Shown here in pieces: positions 1-8,574 of a DNA stretch of 15,183 bases. Position 1 is the first letter of the stretch; every line of letters begins with the position of its first letter. A model generated the notes under the pieces. It made no database searches and had not been told where the DNA came from. It worked only from the letters and a program-made list of their open reading frames with translations. Source of the stretch: TWA4 sp051879195 (GTDB taxonomy: Bacteria > Bacillota > Clostridia > Lachnospirales > Lachnospiraceae); assembly GCA_051879195.1 (NCBI GenBank), contig JBJELO010000085.1, positions 1 through 15,183 of the forward strand, read 5' to 3'. The translations under genes and the position numbers were made by a program.

Positions 1-113
1 GAGGTTAGCATCCGCTGCGTTTGATCAGAGCGAGAGCGCGTCCCTGTACAGGATATTACAGTCATTCTGCCTCAAAAATCCCATTTTCCGGCTGAAGTCT
101 GAACAGTTACCTT
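1..113. other. Left-edge region downstream of prmA, no supported gene
   Basis: No gene can be supported here. On the minus strand an ATG at 63-65 opens a frame that stays open to the window edge, preceded by a GAGG only four bases upstream, but its 21 residues resemble no family I know. The next gene in many Firmicutes dnaK operons is rsmE, whose usual Met-Pro-Arg-Phe-Phe-like start is not seen. A perfect ten-base palindrome (CCTGTACAGG) lies at 43-52. No U-tract terminator follows prmA, so the operon may continue beyond the window. Confidence 0.4.
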
Positions 114-1070
114 CTACCTTTTTCTGGCTACAATGGATACCCAGTCATTGTCATGCATCGTTTCTACTACTTCAAATTCGGGATTGGCTGCAAAAGCAGC
201 TTTTACTTCTTCTTCTTTTGTATTGATGATACCCGATGTTACGAAATAGGAGCCGGATTTCAGATGTTTTCCGATTTCTCCCTGCAGCAGAATGATTACA
301 GGCGCCAGAATATTGGCTACTGCAAAATCATAACATTCGTATCCGGCCTCTTCCTGAATTGCCGGATCACCGATAATATCACCGGTCAGCATCTTTACTT
401 TTTCAGCAGGAATATGATTGACTGCTACATTCTCAAGAGCTGCCTGAATTGCAAATTCATCCACATCTGTTGCAAATACTTCAGAAGCGCCCAGTTTCAT
501 GGCAGCTATGGAAAGAATGCCGCTGCCGGTTCCGATATCCATCACCCGGTCACCGTTTTTCATATATTTCTGAATCTGGCGGATGCAGAGACGGGTCGTT
601 TCATGAGATCCCGTTCCGAACGCCGTACCGGGATCAATCTCGATCATCATCTTATCCTTATGTTCTTCGGGAACTTCTTCCCATGTGGGTTTAATCAGGA
701 TCTCATCCACACAGAATGGTTTGAAAAACTGCTTCCAGTTGTTGATCCAGTCCTTATCCTCCGTCTCGGAAAGCGTCAGTTTTCCCGAACCGATCTCCAC
801 AAATGCGGAAATCTCATCCAGGCCATCCTTGATCTGTGCCGTCAGTGCCTCCACATCCACATCGGTTTCCAGATAGCAGGAAACGGTTGAGCTGCCGTCA
901 TCAGGTGCCTGTTCCGGCAGAATATCAATAAACATCCCCTTTGTTTCCGCTTCCGTCAGGGGAACATTATCCTCTATTTCAATTCCTTCCACGCCCAGCT
1001 CATTTAACATCTCACTGATAAAATCTACGGCTGCTGTGGTGGTATCTATACTAATACGAATCCACTTCAT
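114..1070 (-). CDS. prmA: Ribosomal protein L11 methyltransferase
   Basis: A 318-residue SAM-dependent methyltransferase expected to methylate ribosomal protein L11 in the cytoplasm. The N-terminal part (about 1-105) matches the PrmA substrate-recognition domain. The family signature DPGTAFGTGSHETT is at 147-160, SAM motif I DIGTGSGIL at 178-186, the acidic residue after strand 2 near D202-D204, and the NIL motif of the catalytic site at about 253-255. Length is normal for Firmicutes PrmA. The gene starts only six bases after the dnaJ stop and has no good Shine-Dalgarno of its own (the upstream bases are A-rich), so translational coupling to dnaJ is likely. It is the last recognisable gene of the hrcA operon, as in the yqeT position of Bacillus subtilis. 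No oddities seen in the coding sequence. Confidence 0.95.
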   Translation of the reverse strand: MKWIRISIDTTTAAVDFISEMLNELGVEGIEIEDNVPLTEAETKGMFIDILPEQAPDDGSSTVSCYLETDVDVEALTAQIKDGLDEISAFVEIGSGKLTLSETEDKDWINNWKQFFKPFCVDEILIKPTWEEVPEEHKDKMMIEIDPGTAFGTGSHETTRLCIRQIQKYMKNGDRVMDIGTGSGILSIAAMKLGASEVFATDVDEFAIQAALENVAVNHIPAEKVKMLTGDIIGDPAIQEEAGYECYDFAVANILAPVIILLQGEIGKHLKSGSYFVTSGIINTKEEEVKAAFAANPEFEVVETMHDNDWVSIVARKR

Positions 1071-1076
1071 CTTTAT

Positions 1077-2225
1077 TTATTTCTTTTTCTTTCCGAAGAT
1101 ACCCTTCTTTTTCTCATGTTCACTGCCATTTGTTTCCTCTCCCATCGTCTCGGCAAATGCCTTCAGGGCATCTTTCTGCTCCTGTGTAAGAGAACGGGGA
1201 ACCTGAACCACAAATGTTACATAATGATCGCCGCGGGTTGCTTTATTGCGCAGATAGGGGACGCCTTTGCCGCGCAGACGAATACGTGTGTCGGTCTGTG
1301 TGCCGGGCTGTACCTGATATTCCACTTCACCGTCCACAGTTTTTATGCGGACAGGACCTCCCAGAGCTGCAGTTGCAAAACTGATGGGTACAGTGGAAAA
1401 GATTGTCGTATCCTGGCGCTGGAACACGGGATGCTCGGCAATCATAACTTCTACCAGCAGATCGCCTCTCTCGCCGCCGTTTCTGCCGGGTTCGCCCTTG
1501 CCGCGGATGCGGATGCTCTGACCATCATCGATACCTGCCGGAACCGAGATCTGAATCTTCTTCCTGGAAGAAGTAAAGCCGCTGCCGCCGCACTTGGGAC
1601 ACTTATACTTAATCACTTTACCGCTGCCGCCGCATTCGGGACATACCTGCTCGCTTTGAACCATGCCGAACATGCTCTGCTGTCTTGTAACGATCCGGCC
1701 ACGGCCGTTACATTTTGTACAGGTTTCAGGAGAAGTGCCGGGTTTTGCGCCGGTACCGTGGCAATCGGTACACTCATCCTTCAGATTGAGCTCAATCTCC
1801 TTCTCCACGCCGAACACTGCTTCTTCAAACGTAATGCGGACAGCTGCACGAAGATTGGCACCTTTTACAGGGCCATTGTAGTTGCTCCGTCTGCTGCCGC
1901 CTCCGAATCCGAATAAATCGCCGAAAATATCGCCCATATCTCCGCCGAAATCAAAACCGCCGAATCCACCGAATCCACCGGCGCCGCCTGCTGTCTGATC
2001 AAATGCCGCATGACCGAACTGATCATACTGTTTTCTTTTTTCCGGATCACCCAGGATGGCATACGCTTCCTGAACTTCCTTGAATCTCTCAGCTGCTTCC
2101 TCATCGCCCTGATTCGTGTCCGGATGATATTTCTTGGCCAGCTTACGGTATGCTTTCTTCAAAGTTGCTTCATCGGCATTCTTATCTACGCCAAGCACCT
2201 CGTAATAGTCTCTTTTTTCTGCCAT
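1077..2225 (-). CDS. dnaJ: Chaperone protein DnaJ (Hsp40)
   Basis: A type I DnaJ of 382 residues, the co-chaperone that delivers substrates to DnaK and stimulates its ATPase. The J domain spans about 5-70 with the essential HPD at 34-36. A Gly/Phe-rich linker follows at about 79-110. Four CxxCxGxG zinc-centre repeats begin at C152, C169, C195 and C209. C-terminal substrate-binding domains run to about 345. The start at 2225 is chosen because it gives the family N terminus MAEKRDYYEVLG and has AAAGGTGAT just upstream; an in-frame ATG at 2258 lacks family similarity. The last 14 residues are strongly basic (EKKKGIFGKKKK), which is unusual for DnaJ and echoes a stretch in GrpE. It can be transcribed from the operon promoter and probably also from the promoter at 2299-2326. 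Confidence 0.97.
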   Translation of the reverse strand: MAEKRDYYEVLGVDKNADEATLKKAYRKLAKKYHPDTNQGDEEAAERFKEVQEAYAILGDPEKRKQYDQFGHAAFDQTAGGAGGFGGFGGFDFGGDMGDIFGDLFGFGGGSRRSNYNGPVKGANLRAAVRITFEEAVFGVEKEIELNLKDECTDCHGTGAKPGTSPETCTKCNGRGRIVTRQQSMFGMVQSEQVCPECGGSGKVIKYKCPKCGGSGFTSSRKKIQISVPAGIDDGQSIRIRGKGEPGRNGGERGDLLVEVMIAEHPVFQRQDTTIFSTVPISFATAALGGPVRIKTVDGEVEYQVQPGTQTDTRIRLRGKGVPYLRNKATRGDHYVTFVVQVPRSLTQEQKDALKAFAETMGEETNGSEHEKKKGIFGKKKK

Positions 2226-2252
2226 AAAATCACCTTTTCCAAGTTTGCTTAA

Positions 2253-2295
2253 ACGCACTACACGGAACGTCGCATGCGGCGTTCCGTTTGTGCGT
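2253..2295 (-). promoter_or_regulatory. Strong stem-loop in the dnaK-dnaJ intergenic region
   Basis: Perfect eight-base arms ACGGAACG (2262-2269) and CGTTCCGT (2280-2287) enclose the palindrome CGCATGCG (2271-2278). The stem is extended outward by ACGCAC (2253-2258) against GTGCGT (2290-2295) across a small internal loop. On the minus strand no T-run follows it, so it does not look like a simple terminator. It lies at the predicted 5' end of transcripts from the 2299-2326 promoter. Inferred roles are attenuation, an RNA processing boundary, or protection of the dnaJ-prmA message. Confidence 0.75.
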
Positions 2296-2298
2296 GTT

Positions 2299-2326
2299 AG
2301 TATACAGGTTTTAGAACTTATATCAA
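2299..2326 (-). promoter_or_regulatory. Predicted internal promoter for dnaJ-prmA
   Basis: On the minus strand TTGATA (2321-2326) lies 16 bases from TATACT (2299-2304), a near-consensus housekeeping promoter. The predicted start near 2292 falls at the first bases of the intergenic stem-loop. No CIRCE copy accompanies it, so it would not be under HrcA control. Confidence 0.6.
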
Positions 2327-2389
2327 ATATTAAACACCTGTTCCGATATCAGATTAATATACTATGCTTTCCATATTATCAGGCTTTTA

Positions 2390-4252
2390 TTATACTTCCT
2401 TGTAATCAGCATCAACAACATCGTCATCGGCTCCGCCGCTGCCTGCTGCGCCTGCATCGGGACCTGCTGATCCTGCCGCACCTGCTGCCTGAGCCTTCTC
2501 GTATAATTTCTGGAACAGAACCTGAGCGTCATTCATCAGTTTTTCTTTGCCGGCCTTTAATTCCTCAGCCTGAGCTTCGGTTACTTCCATATTCTGAGTA
2601 GCCTCCAGAATCTTCTTCAGGTCTGCAATGTCAGCTTCTACAGTTGCCTTGGAAGCAGCATCAAGCTGATCACCTGCATCCTTCAAAGCCTGTTCTGTCT
2701 GGAATACCATGCTGTCGGCATCGTTTCTTGCATCAATTGCTTCTTTTCTCTTCTTATCCTGAGCTTCATACTCAGCAGCTTCCTTAACAGCTCTGTCGAT
2801 TTCATCATCAGACATATTGGTGCTGGAAGTGATGGTAATATGCTGCTCCTTGCCGGTACCCAGGTCCTTGGCGGATACGTTGATAATACCGTTGGCATCA
2901 ATATCAAATGTTACTTCAATCTGAGGCACACCTCTTCTTGCAGGCGGGATACCGTCCAGTCTGAACTGTCCCAGACTCTTGTTGTCTCTTGCAAACTGTC
3001 TCTCACCCTGCAATACGTTGATATCAACGGCCGTCTGATTGTCAGCTGCAGTAGAGAAGATCTGGCTGTGCTTTGTAGGGATTGTAGTATTTCTTTCAAT
3101 CAGTTTTGTTGCAATACCGCCCATGGTTTCGATGGACAGAGTCAGCGGAGTTACATCCAGCAGAAGGATGTCGCCGGCACCTGCATCACCAGCCAGCTTA
3201 CCACCCTGGATAGAAGCACCGATTGCAACACATTCATCAGGGTTCAGGCTCTTGTTGGGCTCTTTGCCGGTTAACTGTTTAACCTTATCCTGAACAGCGG
3301 GGATACGTGTGGAACCACCAACCAGCAGAACCTTGGAAATCTCGGAAGCGGTCAGACCGGCATCTCTTAATGCATTCTGAACAGGAATGGCTGTTCTCTC
3401 AACCAGATCGTTGGTCAGTTCATTGAATTTCGCACGGGTGATGGTCATATCCAGATGTTTGGGGCCATCTGCTGTTACAGTGATGAAAGGCAGGTTGATA
3501 TTGGTTGTAGTTGCGGAAGATAATTCCTTTTTCGCCTTTTCAGCTGCTTCTTTCAGTCTCTGCAGAGCCATCTTATCAGTAGAAAGATCGACACCTTCAG
3601 TACGTTTGAATTCAGCCAGCATGTAATCAGTCAGCTTGTTATCAAAGTCATCGCCGCCAAGGAAGGTATCACCGTTTGTAGATAATACTTCAATAACACC
3701 GTCACCGATTTCGATAATGGATACATCGAATGTACCGCCGCCAAGGTCATATACCATGATCTTCTGCTCATTCTCGTTGTCAAGACCGTAAGCCAGAGCT
3801 GCTGCTGTAGGCTCGTTGATGATACGTTTTACTTCCAGACCGGCGATCTTGCCTGCATCCTTTGTTGCCTGTCTCTGTGCATCGTTGAAATATGCAGGAA
3901 CTGTGATAACAGCCTCTGTTACAGACTCACCCAGATAGCTTTCAGCATCTGCTTTCAGTTTCTGCAGAATCATGGCTGAAATTTCCTGAGGTGAATACTT
4001 TTTATCATCAATTGTCACTCTGTAATCAGAGCCCATATGTCTTTTAATAGAAGAAATTGTCTTTTCCGCATTGGTAACCGCCTGACGTTTTGCCAGCTCG
4101 CCAACAAGACGCTCACCGTTCTTTGCAAATGCTACTACGGAAGGAGTTGTTCTCACACCTTCTGCATTGGCGATAACCACCGGTTTACCACCTTCCATAA
4201 CTGCTACACATGAGTTTGTTGTACCCAAGTCAATACCAATAATCTTACTCAT
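2390..4252 (-). CDS. dnaK: Molecular chaperone DnaK (Hsp70)
   Basis: A 620-residue Hsp70, the ATP-driven chaperone of the DnaK-DnaJ-GrpE system. The first ATP-binding signature GIDLGTTNS is at 6-14, the second (YDLGGGTFDVS) at 168-178, and the third (LLVGGSTRIP) at 309-318. The threonine of NGDTFLGG (T196) matches the Hsp70 autophosphorylation site. The interdomain linker is at about 363-370 (LLLDVTPL). The substrate-binding domain and helical lid run to about 590, followed by a Gly/Ala-rich stretch and the acidic tail ending DADYKEV. The start at 4252 has AGGAGG at an ideal eight-base distance; the in-frame ATG at 4258 would leave only two bases. It lies 89 bases after grpE in the HrcA-controlled operon. 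The length fits Gram-positive DnaK. Confidence 0.98.
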   Translation of the reverse strand: MSKIIGIDLGTTNSCVAVMEGGKPVVIANAEGVRTTPSVVAFAKNGERLVGELAKRQAVTNAEKTISSIKRHMGSDYRVTIDDKKYSPQEISAMILQKLKADAESYLGESVTEAVITVPAYFNDAQRQATKDAGKIAGLEVKRIINEPTAAALAYGLDNENEQKIMVYDLGGGTFDVSIIEIGDGVIEVLSTNGDTFLGGDDFDNKLTDYMLAEFKRTEGVDLSTDKMALQRLKEAAEKAKKELSSATTTNINLPFITVTADGPKHLDMTITRAKFNELTNDLVERTAIPVQNALRDAGLTASEISKVLLVGGSTRIPAVQDKVKQLTGKEPNKSLNPDECVAIGASIQGGKLAGDAGAGDILLLDVTPLTLSIETMGGIATKLIERNTTIPTKHSQIFSTAADNQTAVDINVLQGERQFARDNKSLGQFRLDGIPPARRGVPQIEVTFDIDANGIINVSAKDLGTGKEQHITITSSTNMSDDEIDRAVKEAAEYEAQDKKRKEAIDARNDADSMVFQTEQALKDAGDQLDAASKATVEADIADLKKILEATQNMEVTEAQAEELKAGKEKLMNDAQVLFQKLYEKAQAAGAAGSAGPDAGAAGSGGADDDVVDADYKEV

Positions 4253-4341
4253 AATCATTTCCTCCTGTTTATATACGGCTTAAATGCCACCTGTTAACAA
4301 ATAAATCATTATCTATAATAAACTGCTGTGACAGATACGGA

Positions 4342-4959
4342 TCAGTTGGCTACCTTGACCATGCTGAATCGTACCACACTGCCACGGTAGGTATATCCCT
4401 TCTGGAATTCTTCCACTACCACATTGTCTCCTGCATTCTCATCATCCACATGCATAACAGCGTTGTGGAAAGCCGGGTCAAACTCCTGTCCGACCGCTTC
4501 GATGGGAACCACTTCCATATCCTCCAGCATCTTGATCAGCTGTTTGTATGTTTTATCCATGCCCTGTACAAAAGGAGCTTCCTTTTCCTCTTCGGGCACG
4601 GTTGCAAGACCTCTTTCAAAATTGTCCACAACGGGCAGGATTTTCTCAACTACACTTTTTGCTCCCACCTCAAACATGGCCGCTTTTTCTTTCTCAGTAC
4701 GTTTTCTGAAATTGTCAAACTCTGCCATATTACGTTTCAGGCGGTCATTGAGTTCCTCAATCTGCTCGTCTTTTTTATCCTTTTTCTTTTTAAAGAAGCC
4801 TTTTTTATCTTTTTTCTCATCCTGATCAGTATCAGCTGCTTCCGAAGACGCTTCGTCAGTTTCCTGCTGTACTGCTTCTTCAGCTGCTTCCGTTTCCACG
4901 GCATCCTGCTCTGTCACTTCATCCTGAGCCAGGACTTCATCCGCATTTGTTTCAGCCAT
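4342..4959 (-). CDS. grpE: Nucleotide exchange factor GrpE
   Basis: GrpE releases ADP from DnaK and acts as a dimer. From this start the protein has 205 residues. The N terminus (1-50) is very acidic, followed by a Lys-rich stretch (KKGFFKKKKDKK, 52-63). A long coiled-coil helix spans about 64-115, and the beta domain carries the family signature from FDPAFHNAV (160-168) to QKGYTYRG and the end VKVAN. ATG at 4959 is preferred because AAAGGA lies eight bases upstream; an ATG at 4968 adds three residues and has a weaker AGGT. The gene lies about 60 bases after hrcA and 89 before dnaK. The acidic then basic N terminus is the main oddity. Confidence 0.95.
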   Translation of the reverse strand: MAETNADEVLAQDEVTEQDAVETEAAEEAVQQETDEASSEAADTDQDEKKDKKGFFKKKKDKKDEQIEELNDRLKRNMAEFDNFRKRTEKEKAAMFEVGAKSVVEKILPVVDNFERGLATVPEEEKEAPFVQGMDKTYKQLIKMLEDMEVVPIEAVGQEFDPAFHNAVMHVDDENAGDNVVVEEFQKGYTYRGSVVRFSMVKVAN

Positions 4960-5018
4960 ATTGGTCATCCTTTCTTACCTGTATTAAAATATATATCATC
5001 TGATAATTCTGTGGAATA

Positions 5019-6107
5019 TCAGCTTCCGCCTTCATCGCCGCCATCGTCATCACCGGCCGCCGGTTCATCAAAAATAATATCCAGCTGCGCGGTCAGATTC
5101 CTCAGCGTATCAAGAACCTTTTCGTAATTCATACGCTTCGGTCCGATAATACCTATTGTTCCTTTAATACCATCTTTTAATTCGTAATTAGCTGTTACTA
5201 CGCTGCAGTCTTTCATGGTCTGCATGGGCATCTCGTTGCCGATATAAACCTGAATGTTGTCCTTGCTTCCGCCTTCCTCGCTCTGCAGGTCCTGAGCCGC
5301 CTTTCTGACCAGATCTTCCAGTTCCTTCTTGTCTTCAAACGTATGAATCAGATCGCTGGCCGTTGAACTGGTGGTAAGCTCCGGATATTTGAAAAAGTTG
5401 GTCGCTCCGCTGGTAAAAATCTGCATGTCGGCGCCGTCCGCATTGAGGGCATCTGCCACCGCATCAATGACTGCTTTCACCACATTGCCATAATCCCCTG
5501 CCTGCATTTCCAGCTCATGAATGATGCCCAGATTGATTTCATTGAGCGACAATCCGTTCAGTCTGCTGTTGAGAAGCAGATTCAATGAAAGAACATCCTG
5601 ATCGGAAAGTTCTTCTCTCAGAGCCACAATGGAATTCTTCACCAGATTGCCGTCCACAACGACTACCACAAGCAGTTTGTCTTCCGACATTCTGGACAGC
5701 TGTATGAATTTCAGTTTTGTGTTGGAATAGCTTGGTCCGGTAATCATGGTGGCGTAATTGGTATTGGCTGCCAGAATCTTTGCCATCTGCTTTAACAGAA
5801 GCTCCAGACGGTCAACCCGCTCTATCAGGAAATCTTTCATCTCAGAAACCTGCTGGTCTTTTTCCTCAATCAGCTGATTCACATAATACCGGTACCCCAG
5901 ATCGGTAGGAATCCTGCCTGCTGAAGTATGTGGCTGAACAATCAGCCCCATCTCTTCCAGATCCGCCATCTCATTCCGGATTGTTGCCGAACTGAGATTC
6001 AGATCCGTAAATTTGGAAATGGTTCTGGAGCCTACCGGTTCTCCGGTTTCCTGATACGTCTGAATAATTGCATTCAAAATCTTCAGCTTTCTCTGATCAA
6101 GTTCCAT
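5019..6107 (-). CDS. hrcA: Heat-inducible transcription repressor HrcA
   Basis: HrcA represses class I heat-shock genes by binding CIRCE; its activity usually depends on the GroE chaperonin. The 362-residue protein opens with a winged helix-turn-helix domain (about 1-75) containing the family stretches SRTISKF, SSATIRNEMADLEEMG and HTSAGRIPTD. The GAF-like dimerisation region follows. The C terminus is an Asp/Gly-rich tail (DDDGGDEGGS) that is longer and more acidic than I expect for HrcA. The start has AAAGGA nine bases upstream. As first gene of the operon, with CIRCE 53 bases ahead of its ATG, it should repress its own transcription. Confidence 0.96.
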   Translation of the reverse strand: MELDQRKLKILNAIIQTYQETGEPVGSRTISKFTDLNLSSATIRNEMADLEEMGLIVQPHTSAGRIPTDLGYRYYVNQLIEEKDQQVSEMKDFLIERVDRLELLLKQMAKILAANTNYATMITGPSYSNTKLKFIQLSRMSEDKLLVVVVVDGNLVKNSIVALREELSDQDVLSLNLLLNSRLNGLSLNEINLGIIHELEMQAGDYGNVVKAVIDAVADALNADGADMQIFTSGATNFFKYPELTTSSTASDLIHTFEDKKELEDLVRKAAQDLQSEEGGSKDNIQVYIGNEMPMQTMKDCSVVTANYELKDGIKGTIGIIGPKRMNYEKVLDTLRNLTAQLDIIFDEPAAGDDDGGDEGGS

Positions 6108-6160
6108 CCTTCACCATCCTTTCTTCAGTATGCAGTGTCAATATTTCAGTTTCAGGCTTG

Positions 6161-6187
6161 TTAGCACTCACTCCAAAAGAGTGCTAA
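6161..6187 (-). promoter_or_regulatory. CIRCE operator (HrcA binding site)
   Basis: A perfect CIRCE: TTAGCACTC (6161-6169), nine-base spacer, GAGTGCTAA (6179-6187). It lies directly downstream of the predicted transcription start and upstream of hrcA, the standard position for HrcA control. This is the only copy seen in the window. Confidence 0.97.
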
Positions 6188-6201
6188 CATTTACATGTTT
6201 A

Positions 6202-6230
6202 AAGATACCACCACTCCATTTATTTGTCAA
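6202..6230 (-). promoter_or_regulatory. Promoter of the hrcA-grpE-dnaK-dnaJ-prmA operon
   Basis: On the minus strand the consensus TTGACA (6225-6230) is 17 bases from TATCTT (6202-6207), with an extended TG before the -10. The predicted start near 6195 is followed within about eight bases by CIRCE, so a bound HrcA would block initiation or escape. Confidence 0.88.
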
Positions 6231-6251
6231 CACTATTTTATATTTTATTTT

Positions 6252-6306
6252 AAAAAATTTTGCAGCGATCTGCAGGCTCTGTTCCAAATGCCTGTCAGAC
6301 CGCTGC
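6252..6306 (-). terminator. Intrinsic terminator of the parE-parC operon
   Basis: Outer arms GCAGCG (6262-6267) and CGCTGC (6301-6306), then TCTG/CAGA and CAGGC/GCCTG with single-base bulges, form a long hairpin starting five bases after the parC stop. On the minus strand it is followed by AAAATTTTTT (6252-6261). It separates the topoisomerase operon from the heat-shock promoter. Confidence 0.88.
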
Positions 6307-6311
6307 TTCTG

Positions 6312-8552
6312 TTACTGCTGCAGACGAAGCTTGATTCCTCTGCCGCCTCTCGAGGAAAGCCTGATCCGTTTCAATTCTATGATCTGTTTGCCGGTTTGTA
6401 TCTGATTATCCTCTCCCGGGGTAACCTGCCATACTTCTTTTACACGATCTCCTTCTGCCAGAGAAATACCTTTCTGACCCAGTGTATTTCTCTTACCGCT
6501 GCTTAACTCTTCCGATGCAAACCGCAGGAAGCTGCCTTTTTCAGAATGCAGAATCACTTGTTTTTTACTGTAAAAATCCACGTAAACCAGTTCATCCCCG
6601 CTGCCCAGCCTGGTGGCGGCAATCGTTCTGGTATTGGTAATAAACTCCGACGCTGCCGTTTTTTTAATCAGTCCGCCGGCAGTGGCAAAAATCAGCTCCT
6701 GCTCCGGATGATCCGCACAGGCGCAGGCAAAAATCAGATTTTCCTTTGAAGAATCGTAATTGCTGATGTTGTCCACAGGGACCCCCTTTTCCCGCAGTTT
6801 CTGAAAAGGAATGTCCATCACCTTGATCTGATGCATCCGCCCTTCTCTGGTGAAAAGCTGAATTCTGCCCACATTTTTACAGAGGAACGCATACCGGTAA
6901 TCCTGAAGCTGTTCACTGTTTTTCGTCAGTGCAGAAGCTTCCACCGTCTTTACATAGCCGAAGCGATCCATCAGGAACAGAACATCTTCTACTTTGACCT
7001 CTTCTTTCACCTCATGAGCTTCTTCCAGAGAAGTGATCACAGTCCTGCGTTCATGTCCGAATTCTTCCTGAATCTTCCGGAGATCTTCCTTAATCGTATT
7101 GAGCATGATTTTCCTGCTGCCGAGAATCTTCTCATAACGTTTGATTTTAGCACATGTGTCTTTGTATGCTTTGTTCAGCGCCGCAATCTCCAGCCCGATG
7201 AGCCGGGAAAGACGCAGATCGAGAATCGCCTGAGCCTGTCTTTCGGTAAAACTGAGTTTCGCTGCTTCCGCAGCCGAACTTCTGTGGCGAAAAGTGACTC
7301 CGGAAGGATCTCCCATCAGGCATGCCTTTGCCTGAGCCTGAGTTTTGCTGCCCCGGATGATCTCAATAATCAGGTCAATGATATCCACCGCCTGGATCAG
7401 ACCTTCCTGCACTTCTTTTTTCTTCTGTTCTTCCGCAAGCATCCATGTGTATTTGCGCTGATTGATCTCAATCTGGAAATCAACAAAATGCTTAAAAACC
7501 GATTTCAGACTGAGCAGAGTCGGACGCCCGTCCACAATGGCGATCATATTGACACCGAATGTATCTTCCAGACGTGTCTTTTTAAACAGGATATTCTTCA
7601 CCCGTTCCACATCGGCACCCTTTTTCAGCTCCAGTACGATACGGATACCTTCTTTGGAAGATTCGTTGGAAATATCCGTAATCTCCGGCAGTTTTTTACT
7701 TTCCGCCAGCTGTGCCGTATCGGAGAGAAAACGGCGGATGCCTTCGCCGATCATGGTATAGGGAATCTCGGTAATCACCAGTTTGTCTCTTTCCGTCCGC
7801 TTTTTTCCTTCTTCCAGAACAACCTTTCCGCGAAGACGGATTTTACCGGTTCCGTTCTCATAAATCGAAACCAGATCTTCCTGATTGGCTACAATGCCGC
7901 CTGTGGAAAAATCAGGTCCCGGCATAATCTTCAGAAGTTCTTCCGTTGTAATATCAGGATTATCGATATAGGCTGCAGTGCACTCCAGAACTTCCCGCAG
8001 ATTATGAGAAGGAATGCTGGTAGTCATACCAACGGCAATTCCCTCTGCACCGTTGACCAGAATATTGGGAATACGGACCGGAAGCACCACCGGTTCTTTC
8101 TCCGTTTCATCAAAGTTGGGAACAAAATCCACCACGTTTTTCTCCAGATCAGCCAGATACACCTTTTCCGTCAGCTTCTGAAGACGCGCCTCCGTATATC
8201 GCATGGCCGCGGCTCCGTCGCCTTCGATGGAACCGAAATTACCGTGAGGCTCCGCCAGCGGCTCATTCTTCTTGAAATCCTGTGACATCACCACAAGCGC
8301 TTCATATATGGAAGAATCTCCGTGAGGATGATACTTACCCATGGTATCACCCACGATACGGGCACATTTTCTGTGGGGCTTGTCAGAACTGAGTCCCAGC
8401 TCGGACATGGCATAAAGTGTCCTGCGCTGTACCGGCTTCAGACCGTCTCTGATGTCAGGAAGCGCACGGGCCGTAATTACACTCATGGAATAATTCAGAT
8501 AGGACTGCCGCATGCAATCCGAATAATCAGTATGTATCATTTTTGTATCCAT
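6312..8552 (-). CDS. parC: Type IIA DNA topoisomerase subunit A (ParC-like)
   Basis: The 746-residue breakage-reunion subunit of a type IIA topoisomerase, which cuts DNA and passes a second duplex. The catalytic tyrosine is Y119 in AAMRYTEARL. The quinolone-determining stretch HPHGDSSIYE carries S80 and E84, the unmutated residues. The catalytic arginine precedes Y119, and the winged-helix and tower regions run to about 500. A beta-pinwheel C-terminal domain of roughly 245 residues follows. No GyrA box (QRRGGKG) is seen in the first blade, which favours topoisomerase IV over gyrase. A similar SRGGRG lies at 734-739, near the end. The ATG at 8552 has AGAGGT upstream and lies 22 bases after the subunit B stop. 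A GyrA paralogue assignment is possible; the family is certain. Confidence 0.88.
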   Translation of the reverse strand: MDTKMIHTDYSDCMRQSYLNYSMSVITARALPDIRDGLKPVQRRTLYAMSELGLSSDKPHRKCARIVGDTMGKYHPHGDSSIYEALVVMSQDFKKNEPLAEPHGNFGSIEGDGAAAMRYTEARLQKLTEKVYLADLEKNVVDFVPNFDETEKEPVVLPVRIPNILVNGAEGIAVGMTTSIPSHNLREVLECTAAYIDNPDITTEELLKIMPGPDFSTGGIVANQEDLVSIYENGTGKIRLRGKVVLEEGKKRTERDKLVITEIPYTMIGEGIRRFLSDTAQLAESKKLPEITDISNESSKEGIRIVLELKKGADVERVKNILFKKTRLEDTFGVNMIAIVDGRPTLLSLKSVFKHFVDFQIEINQRKYTWMLAEEQKKKEVQEGLIQAVDIIDLIIEIIRGSKTQAQAKACLMGDPSGVTFRHRSSAAEAAKLSFTERQAQAILDLRLSRLIGLEIAALNKAYKDTCAKIKRYEKILGSRKIMLNTIKEDLRKIQEEFGHERRTVITSLEEAHEVKEEVKVEDVLFLMDRFGYVKTVEASALTKNSEQLQDYRYAFLCKNVGRIQLFTREGRMHQIKVMDIPFQKLREKGVPVDNISNYDSSKENLIFACACADHPEQELIFATAGGLIKKTAASEFITNTRTIAATRLGSGDELVYVDFYSKKQVILHSEKGSFLRFASEELSSGKRNTLGQKGISLAEGDRVKEVWQVTPGEDNQIQTGKQIIELKRIRLSSRGGRGIKLRLQQ

Positions 8553-8574
8553 TGTTCATCTACCTCTCAGTTTC

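Noticed and set aside
153..890. 245-codon plus-strand frame antisense to prmA
   Set aside because: No start signals, no recognisable domain, and full overlap with prmA.
1116..1916. 266-codon plus-strand frame antisense to dnaJ
   Set aside because: A shadow of the GC-skewed dnaJ coding sequence; the Cys/Ala-rich product matches nothing and the gene below it is certain.
2253..2295. dnaK-dnaJ hairpin as an intrinsic terminator
   Set aside because: The minus strand has no T-run after the stem, and dnaJ follows closely with its own ribosome binding site.
6831..8285. 484-codon open frame on the plus strand
   Set aside because: It lies wholly antisense to parC, has no ribosome binding site or family similarity, and its composition (many Phe, His, Arg) is that of a reversed coding frame.
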